Positions 28,622 to 37,975 are shown, numbered from the stretch's first letter. The stretch: 38,005 nucleotides of DNA from an uncultured marine group I thaumarchaeote (GCA_902514275.1 CABXQD010000006.1:1-38005), one strand, 5' to 3'. A program made the numbers and translations. The notes: generated from the letters alone by a model not told the origin.

Positions 28622-29227
28622 TTATTTTTTTGACCAGCCTTCTTTAGGAAATTTCATCCCTACTACTCGTGTGGTCATATCTTCTATAGATGAATATTTT
28701 TTTACCGTTTCCCATTCATCCTCAATAATTTTAACTATTTCTTCTGGAACATCCTCTTTCCAACTAGAATTCTTTTCTTGTGCTGCATCATAGAGTTTTT
28801 CTTTAACTGATGCAGCAGATAGAGATTTTCGTTCACCAATTTTTGGTTTTAGTCTATACATTTTCAACATATATCCTTCTGCCTTGTCACCAGTATATGA
28901 AAAATAATCTCCTTCAACACCTTTAAGAATTTGTTTTCTTAACTTCCATGATTTTCTTCTTATCAATGGAGGAAGATATTTTTTGAATGGTGCTAAAAAT
29001 GCATAATCATCAGTAATTTTGATTGAATCACCAAAAATTGATTCTAGCATTTTTTTCCTGGTTTCAAAATTAAATGGAAAACTTTTACTATTTACTTCTC
29101 TATCGTCATACTTGAAAATTACGGGCATCACTTTTACAATATCTGCTTCTTTTTTCAATTCCTTGATGATCTCTACATGAGCATTTGTAACTGGATTTAG
29201 ATGTGCAAGGTATAGGGCTGTTTTCAA
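28622..29227 (-). CDS. HxGH-superfamily nucleotidyltransferase-like protein (NMNAT/CoaD-like)
   Basis: 'LYLAHLNPVTNAHVEII' aligned with (T/H)xGH motif; C-terminal 'SLSAASVKEKL...WKEDVPEEIVKIIED'. Confidence 0.75.
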   Translation of the reverse strand: MKTALYLAHLNPVTNAHVEIIKELKKEADIVKVMPVIFKYDDREVNSKSFPFNFETRKKMLESIFGDSIKITDDYAFLAPFKKYLPPLIRRKSWKLRKQILKGVEGDYFSYTGDKAEGYMLKMYRLKPKIGERKSLSAASVKEKLYDAAQEKNSSWKEDVPEEIVKIIEDEWETVKKYSSIEDMTTRVVGMKFPKEGWSKK

Positions 29228-29276
29228 TTATGATTTCTAAATAATTCTCATATTTCAATGATTAATTTTTATTAGA

Positions 29277-30122
29277 TTATCCGTATGATTCGTATTTAAC
29301 TTCAAAACTTCCATCTTCACGTTTATTGTGTTCTGTAACAAATCCTTTTGGATTTAAGAAGTCCATAACTCCATCAATAGTTCCTTGCCAGCCACAAACA
29401 TAGAAAATTGTATTTTGTTGAGTAATTTTATCTCCAATTAATTCTTCTAATGCTGATATCCCATTATCTCTAGGTCTAAGAAATGTTTCAACTCTACCAA
29501 CTTGGCCTGCCCAACTTCTGTTGAACCACTCTTGTGGTCTACTAATCGCTGCTCTATATTTGAAATTCCATTCATCTTTACCTTTTGCAATACTATCGTC
29601 TTCTAGACCCGTTAGCAAATCTTTGTAACTTAATTCATCAACATAACTTGCGCCATGCAAAACAACAATCTCTCTTTTATCATTAGTATCATGAAGATGT
29701 TGTGCAAAACTCACAAATGGAGCAAGACCAGTTCCGCCACCAATACACACAATTCGTCTTGTGTCTTTTTCTCCGCTTGCTAATTCTTGACTAATTCCTA
29801 ATGCTTTACCTGTTGGTTTTAACCATAGGATTTCATCCCCTTCTTTTACATTGAATATTTGAGTAGTTAATCTACCTGGAAGTGGTTTTCTAACCCATCT
29901 AATTACAAATTCAATGTATTCTTTATTTTCTGGATGAGATGCAATTGAATATGCTCGTCTGACAATCTTACCACCATCTAGAGGATTTGATAATCCTAAT
30001 GTAAGAAATTGACCTGCTTCAAAATCTGGAACTGGACCATCTTTTGGAACAATTCTCATTATGAGAAGGTCTTCTTTTAATAATTGGACATAAGTGACAG
30101 TTGCTTTGTTATCTACTACCAT
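29277..30122 (-). CDS. Ferredoxin--NAD(P)(+) reductase family protein
   Basis: 'RAYSIASHPENKEYIEFVIR', 'CIGGGTGLAPFVSFAQHL', 'FYVCGWQGTIDGVMDFL'. Confidence 0.9.
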   Translation of the reverse strand: MVVDNKATVTYVQLLKEDLLIMRIVPKDGPVPDFEAGQFLTLGLSNPLDGGKIVRRAYSIASHPENKEYIEFVIRWVRKPLPGRLTTQIFNVKEGDEILWLKPTGKALGISQELASGEKDTRRIVCIGGGTGLAPFVSFAQHLHDTNDKREIVVLHGASYVDELSYKDLLTGLEDDSIAKGKDEWNFKYRAAISRPQEWFNRSWAGQVGRVETFLRPRDNGISALEELIGDKITQQNTIFYVCGWQGTIDGVMDFLNPKGFVTEHNKREDGSFEVKYESYG

Positions 30123-30245
30123 AACAATTCAATCAGCATCTTGAACTTTAAATATATTGTGATAATTTGACTAACCTAATTTTTTAAATCGCTAAACGTT
30201 AATAACCAATTTACAAAATATTATTCAATCAGATTTCTGATTATT

Positions 30246-30319
30246 GGGCCGGTCGTCTAGTCTGGTAGGATAGGTGCATGGCATGCATCGGATCAAGGGT
30301 TCAAATCCCTTTCGGTCCA
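30246..30319 (+). tRNA. tRNA-Ala(GGC)
   Basis: Acceptor GGGCCGG/TCGGTCC with G3:U70, anticodon loop ATGGCAT, T-arm GGGTTCAAATCCC, A73. Confidence 0.93.
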
Positions 30320-30320
30320 C

Positions 30321-30857
30321 TTATTTTTTTAATTTCAATAATAGATTTTTTATTTGAGAATCATTATTTTTTGAAATTTCTCTAATTTTTTCTTCTGAAA
30401 CAAAAATATTTGTTTGAATTGCTGTTTGTAATGCACTTTTTTGTACTTCTAAGTTAGAATCTGTAAGTGCTTTTAAAATAATATCTGAAATTTTTTCTGC
30501 TCTAAGATATCCTAACGATCCAATTGCACAAGATCTTACCATTCCGTGTTCATTATTCACAATCTTTTTTATTTCTGGAATTGCACTTTTTTCATTTTTA
30601 TTAGCTAATACTAGTGCTGTAAAACCTTTGATATTTTTATTTGTAGAACTAAGATTATCAATTAAAATTTTTGATATATTATTTTGATTTAATAAAAGTG
30701 CATTAAATGCTTCACCTCTTACTTGTATGCTATTGTCACTTAATCTTAAAATAATTTGTTGTAAAATTTCTAAATTGTTTGTATGGTGTAGTGTTTCTAA
30801 AATCTCAATTTTATTTTGACTGGTTCCTGATTCTAGTATTTTTATAATATCTTCCAA
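30321..30857 (-). CDS. HEAT-repeat domain protein
   Basis: Repeated helical 'VRGEAFNALLL', 'IKGFTALVLANKNEKSAIPEIKKIV', 'VRSCAIGSLGYLR', 'VQKSALQTAI'. Confidence 0.85.
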   Translation of the reverse strand: MEDIIKILESGTSQNKIEILETLHHTNNLEILQQIILRLSDNSIQVRGEAFNALLLNQNNISKILIDNLSSTNKNIKGFTALVLANKNEKSAIPEIKKIVNNEHGMVRSCAIGSLGYLRAEKISDIILKALTDSNLEVQKSALQTAIQTNIFVSEEKIREISKNNDSQIKNLLLKLKK

Positions 30858-30970
30858 ACTATTTTCTAATTAAATTTTTTAACTTAATAATCTTAAATTT
30901 TTTCAATTTTTTATAATATTTAGAAAAAATCTATTTTAACTTTAAATTATCGTTAGATACTATACTAACT

Positions 30971-31258
30971 ATGTCCACTGAAACTAGAGACACCATATTC
31001 ATTGGTAAAAAACCATTGATGGCATATGTAACATCTACATTGATTCAATTGGCAAATGTACCATCAGTTACTATCAAAGCTAGAGGACTTAGCATAAGTC
31101 GTGCTGTAGATGTAGCTCAGATTGTTTCACGAAAAACTGAAAATGCAGGATATTCTATCGGAAATGTCAAAATTGATTCAGAATCTTTGGAATCAGAAGA
31201 TGGTAGAACCCGAAATGTTTCAACAATAGAAATTGAAGTAAAGAAAAATACAGATTAA
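30971..31258 (+). CDS. alba: DNA/RNA-binding protein Alba
   Basis: 'IFIGKKPLMAYVTSTLIQL...VTIKARGLSISRAVDVAQIV'. Confidence 0.95.
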   Translation: MSTETRDTIFIGKKPLMAYVTSTLIQLANVPSVTIKARGLSISRAVDVAQIVSRKTENAGYSIGNVKIDSESLESEDGRTRNVSTIEIEVKKNTD

Positions 31259-31281
31259 TTCTATCCTTTACTTGAAATTTT

Positions 31282-32148
31282 TTATTTTGTTTTTGAAAAT
31301 TTGTACTTTGTTTCCATTTTTTTGAATTTATCTAATTCCACTAAACTATTGAATTGATCAAAATTTACTACCTTTTGTTTATGTTTTGAAGTTGTTCCTG
31401 AATTTTTTAATTCCTGTAAAATATTCATAGTTGCAAACGTGTTTGCAAATAACACTGATAATGGATATAGAATAATGTTAAATCCAATTTTGCTTAATGT
31501 TTGTGATGAATTAATTGGTGTAGCTCCTCCTTCAATCATATTTGCAACTAGTGGTGCCTTGATCTCTTTTCCAATTTTTTTCATTTCTTTTAATGATCTT
31601 GGTGCTTCAATAAATATCGCATCCGCACCAGTTTTTTTATTTTCAAGTCCTCTTTCAATTGCTTTGTCTAGTCCTTCTGTTGCTCTTGAATCTGTTCTTG
31701 CAACAATTATGAAGTCTTTATTTTCACGTGCATCAATTGCAGCACCTAATTTTTCTGTATATTCTTCTTGTGGTATCACGTCTTTACCTTGCATATGCCC
31801 ACATCTTTTAGGCCATTTTTGATCTTCTAGAAATATTCCTGCTGCCCCTGCTGATTCTAATTCTTTTACCAACTTCCAAACACTCAATGCATTACCATAA
31901 CCTGTATCTGAATCAACAATGAGTGGAATTGAAATTGCATTTGAAATTCTTCTTGCATTATCTACTGTTTCAGTTGCACCAATAAATCCATAATCTGGCA
32001 TTCCAAATAGTGTTGCTGATGTTCCGTATCCTGTTTGAAACATAGCATCAAATCCTACTTTCTCTGCAATTTTTGCTCCAATTGCATCATATACACCTGG
32101 TATAACCAGAGGTTTTTTTGATTTAATTAAATTGGATAACTTTTTCAT
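31282..32148 (-). CDS. Isocitrate lyase/PEP mutase superfamily enzyme (methylisocitrate/dimethylmalate lyase-like)
   Basis: 'VPGVYDAIGAKIAEKVGFDAMFQTGYGTSA', 'VDSDTGYGN', 'EDQKWPKRCGHMQGK', 'IVARTDSRA'. Confidence 0.9.
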   Translation of the reverse strand: MKKLSNLIKSKKPLVIPGVYDAIGAKIAEKVGFDAMFQTGYGTSATLFGMPDYGFIGATETVDNARRISNAISIPLIVDSDTGYGNALSVWKLVKELESAGAAGIFLEDQKWPKRCGHMQGKDVIPQEEYTEKLGAAIDARENKDFIIVARTDSRATEGLDKAIERGLENKKTGADAIFIEAPRSLKEMKKIGKEIKAPLVANMIEGGATPINSSQTLSKIGFNIILYPLSVLFANTFATMNILQELKNSGTTSKHKQKVVNFDQFNSLVELDKFKKMETKYKFSKTK

Positions 32149-32184
32149 AATTTTCTATTTTAGTTGAATTATTTATGATTTTTA

Positions 32185-32685
32185 TTAATCTATTTTAATC
32201 TCTTTTCCTTTTTTCTTTCCATTCATCTTATCTAATTCTTCTTGAAGAAATTTTTTGTATTTTGAAGTTTCTTCATCTGTCATATTTGTTATATTAGAAC
32301 TTAGAATAGAACCCATCGATGAAATTTTTTCTAATAAATCTAATGCAACAAATCTTCCTACATTTCCTAATCTAAAAAGAACTTCTAATTGATTTTTAAC
32401 AATATCATTAATCTTATCAACATCTTGTGCTGTTTCTAAACCATATTTTGTTAATTGATATCGACCATCTTGTGTTTCTTCAATTAATTTTTCATCTAGT
32501 AATCTTCCCAATAATGGATAGATTAATCCTGGGGATGGTTTCCAAATTCCATTGCTTTGTTCTATAGCATAATCAATGATCTCTTTTCCAGTGTATGTTT
32601 TCTCTTTTAGTAATTCCAAAATGAAATATCTTGAAAATCCTCTTGGTACTGAACTTCCTACTCTTTGAAACCATTCTGAAATCAT
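32185..32685 (-). CDS. PadR-family transcriptional regulator
   Basis: 'RGFSRYFILELLKEKTYTGKEIIDYAIEQSNGIWKPSPGLIYPLLGRLLDEKLIEETQDGRYQLTKYG' winged helix. ATG at 32685 preferred over the listed GTG at 32700. Confidence 0.92.
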   Translation of the reverse strand: MISEWFQRVGSSVPRGFSRYFILELLKEKTYTGKEIIDYAIEQSNGIWKPSPGLIYPLLGRLLDEKLIEETQDGRYQLTKYGLETAQDVDKINDIVKNQLEVLFRLGNVGRFVALDLLEKISSMGSILSSNITNMTDEETSKYKKFLQEELDKMNGKKKGKEIKID

Positions 32686-32707
32686 CACTAGTGATATCAC
32701 TAGTGAT
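32684..32707. promoter_or_regulatory. Candidate operator: tandem 12-bp palindrome ATCACTAGTGAT x2 (whole 24 bp also palindromic)
   Basis: Read directly; overlaps the PadR start codon in the divergent region with sdhA. Confidence 0.75.
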
Positions 32708-32779
32708 ATATTTTAATATTTCGAAATATGCCTGACAATACTTCATATTTAACCCAAAAATAGTGATTTTGTATTAAAA

Positions 32780-34492
32780 ATGACTAATTCATTAGATTTT
32801 GATCTTATCATTTGTGGTTCTGGTCTTGCTGGATTGAGAGCTGCAATTGCAGCTGCAAAAAAAGGTCCAAATCTAAAGATTGGTGTTGTTTCTAAAGTTC
32901 AAGTAATGCGTTCTCATTCTGTTTCTGCAGAAGGTGGAACTGCAGCAGTACTTTTTGAAGATGAAGGTGATACAATTGAATCACATGTTTATGACACTGT
33001 AAAAGGTAGTGACTTTCTTGCAGACCAAGATGTTGCAGAACGACTTTGTGTTGAAATGCCAAAAGAAATTCATCAACTAGATCATTGGGGAATGCCTTGG
33101 TCTAGAAGAGATGATGGTAGAATTGATCAAAGAAATTTTGGTGGTTATAGTTTTCCTCGAGCAACATATGCATCTGATAAAGTTGGTTTCTTTGAAATGC
33201 AAACTTTGTATGATACATGTCAAAAATTTGATAATATTGAATATCTTAACGAATGGTTTGTAACATCAATAATTCATGATGGAAAAAAATTCATGGGTGT
33301 TACTGCAATTGAATTAGGTTCTGGTAATTTTTACACGATTAAAGGAAAAGCACTAATTATTGCAACTGGCGGTGCTGGACGTTTGTATAGTTTTTCAACA
33401 TATGCATTATCTTCAACTCCTGATGGATTAGATATGGGATTCCGTGCTGGTATGGCACTAAAAGATATGGAGTTTGTACAATTCCATCCAACTGGAATTT
33501 TACCTTCTGGAATATTGATTACTGAAGGTGCAAGAGGTGAAGGTGGATATTTGCTAAACAATCAAGGAGAGAGATTTATGAAAACTTATGCTGCTGGAAA
33601 AATGGAATTAGCTCCACGTGACATTGTTTCAAGATCAATAATGACAGAAATTCAAGAAAATCGTGGATTCAAACATGAAACTGGAGTTAATTGTATGAAA
33701 CTTGATTTAAGACATCTTGGTGATGAAAAAATTAAAGAAAAATTAGGTGGAATTAGAGAAATTTCAATTAAATTTTCGGGAATAGATCCTGCTAAGGATT
33801 TGCTTGACATTAGACCTGTCTGTCACTATATGATGGGTGGATTACATACTGATATTGATGGTGCGACTGAAATTCAAGGTGTTTGGGCAGCTGGTGAAGC
33901 AGCATGTAACAGTGTACACGGTTCAAACCGTTTAGGTGCAAATTCAACATCAGAATGTATTGTTTGGGGAAAAATTACTGGTGAACTTGCAGCAGAATAT
34001 GCTATGAACAATAACAATGGAGATCAATGGCCACATCATTTAGTTGCTTTAGAAGAAAAAAGAATCTACGATGGAATATTCAGAGGGAATGGGGATGTAA
34101 ATCCATATGAAATTAGACAAGAATTAACTGATACTTTGAATGATAAGGCATATGTTTATAGAAATGAAACTGATCTTGTTGATGGTTTAAAGAAAGTTCG
34201 TGAATTAAAACAACAAGCTTGGAAACACGTTGATGATAAAGCAAAAGAATACAATACAAATTTTGCAAACGTTATGGAACTTGATTCTATGTTTAGAGTA
34301 GCTGAAGTTCTTTTAGTTGGTGCAATAAATCGTAAAGAATCACGTGGTGCACATGCAAGAACTGATTATCCTAAACGTGATGATGAAAATTTCTTATATC
34401 ACACACTTGCTTATTACGATCCTAATGAACCAATAATGAAAAAACATCCTGTAACAATTACTAAATACAAACCAGTGGAGAGAAAATATTAG
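32780..34492 (+). CDS. sdhA: Succinate dehydrogenase/fumarate reductase flavoprotein subunit
   Basis: 'IICGSGLAGLRAAIAAA', 'HSVSAEGGTAAV', 'FHPTGI', 'EGARGEGGYLLNNQGERFM', 'GLHTDIDGATEIQGVWAAGEAACNSVHGSNRLGANS'. Confidence 0.97.
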   Translation: MTNSLDFDLIICGSGLAGLRAAIAAAKKGPNLKIGVVSKVQVMRSHSVSAEGGTAAVLFEDEGDTIESHVYDTVKGSDFLADQDVAERLCVEMPKEIHQLDHWGMPWSRRDDGRIDQRNFGGYSFPRATYASDKVGFFEMQTLYDTCQKFDNIEYLNEWFVTSIIHDGKKFMGVTAIELGSGNFYTIKGKALIIATGGAGRLYSFSTYALSSTPDGLDMGFRAGMALKDMEFVQFHPTGILPSGILITEGARGEGGYLLNNQGERFMKTYAAGKMELAPRDIVSRSIMTEIQENRGFKHETGVNCMKLDLRHLGDEKIKEKLGGIREISIKFSGIDPAKDLLDIRPVCHYMMGGLHTDIDGATEIQGVWAAGEAACNSVHGSNRLGANSTSECIVWGKITGELAAEYAMNNNNGDQWPHHLVALEEKRIYDGIFRGNGDVNPYEIRQELTDTLNDKAYVYRNETDLVDGLKKVRELKQQAWKHVDDKAKEYNTNFANVMELDSMFRVAEVLLVGAINRKESRGAHARTDYPKRDDENFLYHTLAYYDPNEPIMKKHPVTITKYKPVERKY

Positions 34493-34924
34493 ATGACTCA
34501 AGATGAAAATAAAGAAGGCGTTAAAGGAATGGTTAACCCTGGCCGTTATGGAATTGAACGAATAGCATACCTGTTAATGCGTTTAACTGGATTAGGATTG
34601 TTAGGATACTTTATTGCACATATTTATGAAACAAGTAATATTTTACGAGGTCGAATGGGATGGGATGACTTTTTAGCAATGACTCAAACCACTGAAGGAC
34701 ATATCTTTTTAGTTCTTGTAATTGGAATGTGTGTTTTTCATACTGGAAATGGCATTAGAATTATGATGGGACATGGCGGTGTTGGTGTAGGTAAACCTGC
34801 TAGACCTGATTATCCATATGATCCAGCTTCTCAAAATTATAGACACAAAATAGGAATTTACTCCTCCATTGTTCTTGCAGCAGTTGCAATGATGTATGGT
34901 ATGGCAGTAATGTTTGGTGAATAA
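34493..34924 (+). CDS. sdhC: Succinate dehydrogenase cytochrome b-like membrane subunit
   Basis: Three-TM SdhC-like protein in the sdh operon; 'ERIAYLLMRLTGLGLLGYFIAHIYE', 'CVFHTGNGIRIMM'. Confidence 0.88.
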   Translation: MTQDENKEGVKGMVNPGRYGIERIAYLLMRLTGLGLLGYFIAHIYETSNILRGRMGWDDFLAMTQTTEGHIFLVLVIGMCVFHTGNGIRIMMGHGGVGVGKPARPDYPYDPASQNYRHKIGIYSSIVLAAVAMMYGMAVMFGE

Positions 34925-34925
34925 A

Positions 34926-35270
34926 ATGAAAGAAAGTACAATAATGAAAATTCACTATGGAACTGCTTTGGCATCAGTTGGATTAGTTGCAGTTCATATT
35001 TTGATGCGTCTAACAACTGGATTTGCAGATTCTCTATCTTATGAAAATGTTTTAGCAAATTATCAATCTATTCCATATGTTGTGATGCTTGAATTAATTT
35101 TGATTTTACTTGCAGTACATGGATTTAATGGATTACGAGTTATCTTGTTAGAATTAAAACAAGGTAGGGTATATGAAAAGGCTGTTTCGTATGGTTGTGT
35201 AGTAGCAATGATTGTATTAATTGGATATGGTTCAAGAACAATTATTATGACAAATATGGGGATGGTGTAA
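34926..35270 (+). CDS. sdhD: Succinate dehydrogenase second membrane anchor subunit
   Basis: Operon position, TM helices with 'GLVAVHILMRLTTG', 'LLAVHGFNGLRVILLE'. ATG at 34926 preferred over 34914. Confidence 0.85.
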   Translation: MKESTIMKIHYGTALASVGLVAVHILMRLTTGFADSLSYENVLANYQSIPYVVMLELILILLAVHGFNGLRVILLELKQGRVYEKAVSYGCVVAMIVLIGYGSRTIIMTNMGMV

Positions 35271-35272
35271 AG

Positions 35273-36040
35273 ATGGCTCAAGTATCTAGTATTGCAGATG
35301 AACAAGCACCAAATCCATTATCCGCATCAAAATCTGTTTTACTTAGAATTTCTAGATTTAATCCTGAATTTGATGAATCAAATAAATTCATGGAATTTAG
35401 TGTTCCTTATCAAAAATGGACTACAGTATTAGAAGCAATTCTTGATGTCAAAAAACACTTTGATCATTCTGTAGCTGTTCGTTATTCTTGTAGGCAAGCT
35501 ACTTGTGGTTCTTGTGGTATGTTGATTAATGGAAAACCTAGATTGGCATGTTTTACTAAAATTAGTGAATTAGATTCTGATGTTGTTACTGTTGAACCAA
35601 TGAATAATTTTCCAGTAATTCGTGATTTAGCAGTAAAATTTGAAAGACTATTTGATACTCATCAAAAAATCAAACCTTATCTAATTCGTGATGATACTGA
35701 ATTAGAATCTGATCAACGAGAATTTTTACAATCTCCTCAAGAATTAGAAAATTTTATTCAATTTGCAAATTGCATTAAATGTGGTTTATGTAATTCTGCA
35801 TGTCCAACTATGACTACTGATTCTTCATTTGTAGGGCCTCAAGCATTAGCACAAGCATATCGATATGTTGCTGATAGTAGAGATAAGGGAAAAGATACTA
35901 GATTGGATATAATTGATGAATCTCATGGAATTTGGAGATGTCATTTTGCTGGTTCATGTAGTCAGGTGTGTCCAAAAGGTGTTGATCCTGCTATGGGTAT
36001 TCAATTCCTTAGAGGATATTTGTTAGGATTTAGAAGTTAA
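35273..36040 (+). CDS. sdhB: Succinate dehydrogenase iron-sulfur subunit
   Basis: 'CRQATCGSCGMLINGKPRLAC', 'CIKCGLCNSACP', 'CHFAGSCSQVCPKGVDP'. ATG at 35273 preferred over the listed 35195 start, which would overlap sdhD. Confidence 0.95.
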   Translation: MAQVSSIADEQAPNPLSASKSVLLRISRFNPEFDESNKFMEFSVPYQKWTTVLEAILDVKKHFDHSVAVRYSCRQATCGSCGMLINGKPRLACFTKISELDSDVVTVEPMNNFPVIRDLAVKFERLFDTHQKIKPYLIRDDTELESDQREFLQSPQELENFIQFANCIKCGLCNSACPTMTTDSSFVGPQALAQAYRYVADSRDKGKDTRLDIIDESHGIWRCHFAGSCSQVCPKGVDPAMGIQFLRGYLLGFRS

Positions 36041-36381
36041 TCTATTTTTTTTGGTAATTCATTTACTTTATTGGGATTAGGACTATTGTTAACCTGATTA
36101 TTGATTTGTTCTGCCATAAAATGATTTGATACATTTACTTTGACATCCTCTACTCCATCTACCTTCAAAAGATAATCATGAACATCTTGACAAATTTTGA
36201 AACCAAATACTGCTGGACAGAAAGGACTAGTTAGATGCAAATCTACCTTGACATTACTATCGTTGATATCTACTTCATCAATTAACTCTAATTCTACAAT
36301 TGATGTGTTGATTTCTGGATCTACAATCTTTGATAATTCATCAAAAATTTTGACCCTAAGTAATTTGATATCTTGGCTCAT
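36037..36381 (-). CDS. MIP18/DUF59 family Fe-S assembly-type protein
   Basis: 'IFDELSKIVDPEINTSIVELELIDEVDIND...LTSPFCPAVFGF'. Confidence 0.85.
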   Translation of the reverse strand: MSQDIKLLRVKIFDELSKIVDPEINTSIVELELIDEVDINDSNVKVDLHLTSPFCPAVFGFKICQDVHDYLLKVDGVEDVKVNVSNHFMAEQINNQVNNSPNPNKVNELPKKID

Positions 36382-36426
36382 GTCGGAAAAACATTTATGC
36401 TATATATAACCATTTTACAACCTTAG

Positions 36427-37887
36427 TTGATGTATCGTTCACGACTTGGTACTGATTTAAGTAAAATCACTTTAGATTATGTTTCGTCAATTGATGATGA
36501 TTCTGAAATTGCATTATATGATATAATTGGAAGTCAGGCTCATACAGTAATGCTACTTGAAAATAAAATTATAACAAAAAATGATGCAAAAAAAATTTTA
36601 TCTTCTTTAGAAAATTTGAAAAATGAAAAATTTGATTCTTCATCAGGTGCAGAAGATATTCATGAATTAATTGAATCTTTAGTGATTAAAAAAGCAGGTA
36701 TGGCCAGCGGTGGAAAAATGCATACTGCAAGATCTAGAAATGATCAGGTTGTTTTAGATATTAGAATGAAAATTAGAGATGACATTAATGTTATTTGTAA
36801 TTGTCTTTTAGATACTATTGAATCTCTTGTATCTGTTTCAAAAAATCATCAAAAAACAATAATGCCATTTTACACTCATCTTCAACAAGCTCAAGCAGGT
36901 TTGTTTTCTCATTATCTTTTAGCTCAAGCAGATGTTTTGTCTAGAGATTTTCAACGACTGTTTGATACTTTTAAAAGAATTAATCATAGTCCACTAGGAG
37001 CTGGACCCGTTGGAGGAACAAGTATTGCAATTGATAGACATAGTACCGCAAAAATGTTGGGTTTTGATGATGTAATTGAAAATTCTCTTGATGCAACAAG
37101 TACACGTGATTTTGTTACTGAGTACGTTGCTATGATTTCAATTTTAATGACTAATCTAAGTCGAATTTCTGAAGATTTCATTATTTGGTCAACATCTGAA
37201 TTTTCTTTTATTGAATTATCTGATGAGTTCACATCACCATCAAGTGTAATGCCACAAAAAAAGAATCCTGATATTTTAGAATTAACTCGAGGTAAGACTG
37301 CAGAAATTATTGGAAATCTAACTGCAATCTTAACTACTGTCAAAGGATTAGCTTCAGGTTATGGACGTGATTTACAACAAATCAAATCATCTATTTGGTC
37401 AACATCTAAAATATCTATCAGTGCATTACTAATTATCAAATCAATTGTTCTAACTATGAAAGTAAATGAAAAACAAATGAAAAAAGTGACTGAATCTAGT
37501 AATCTGATTGCATTAGATATAGCTGAAAAATTAGTTCAAGAAGGAATTCCATTTAGAATAACTCATAAAATTGCAGGCGTTTTAGTCCAATTGGCACATG
37601 ATACAAAAAAACCTATTTCTAAATTAACTACTTTGGAAATTAACAAATCTGTTGAAGGAACTAAAATAGATCCAAAAATGGTCTCTAAAATTATCTCCAA
37701 TACTAGTGTGGTTTCATCTCTTAAAGATCGAAAATCCTTTGGTTCTTCTGGATATGATGAGCAAAAAAGAATGATTTCTGATAGAATTGAAAAAATTAAT
37801 TCTTGGAGATCTGATATGTCTCAAAGAGAAAATCAAATTAAATCCTCTCTTGATGAACTTCAGAAAATAGTCGATCAAATAATTTAA
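36427..37887 (+). CDS. argH: Argininosuccinate lyase
   Basis: 'MHTARSRNDQVVLDIRM', 'HSPLGAGPVGGTSIAIDR', 'DEFTSPSSVMPQKKNPDILELTRGK'. Confidence 0.97.
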   Translation: MMYRSRLGTDLSKITLDYVSSIDDDSEIALYDIIGSQAHTVMLLENKIITKNDAKKILSSLENLKNEKFDSSSGAEDIHELIESLVIKKAGMASGGKMHTARSRNDQVVLDIRMKIRDDINVICNCLLDTIESLVSVSKNHQKTIMPFYTHLQQAQAGLFSHYLLAQADVLSRDFQRLFDTFKRINHSPLGAGPVGGTSIAIDRHSTAKMLGFDDVIENSLDATSTRDFVTEYVAMISILMTNLSRISEDFIIWSTSEFSFIELSDEFTSPSSVMPQKKNPDILELTRGKTAEIIGNLTAILTTVKGLASGYGRDLQQIKSSIWSTSKISISALLIIKSIVLTMKVNEKQMKKVTESSNLIALDIAEKLVQEGIPFRITHKIAGVLVQLAHDTKKPISKLTTLEINKSVEGTKIDPKMVSKIISNTSVVSSLKDRKSFGSSGYDEQKRMISDRIEKINSWRSDMSQRENQIKSSLDELQKIVDQII

Positions 37888-37901
37888 TTAATGAAAAATA
37901 G

Positions 37902-37975
37902 CGGGTCTAAAGGGATTCGGACCCTTGACAACCGGATTAAAAGTCCGGTGCGCTACCTGGCTGCGCCATAGACCC
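37902..37975 (-). tRNA. tRNA-Lys(TTT)
   Basis: Reverse complement GGGTCTA...CCGGA-CTTTTAA-TCCGG...GGGTCCGAATCCC...TAGACCC; anticodon TTT. Confidence 0.95.

Noticed and set aside
35195-35272. Extended N-terminus of sdhB (MCSSNDCINWIWF...)
   Set aside because: Would overlap sdhD by 76 nt in another frame; ATG at 35273 gives a canonical SdhB start.
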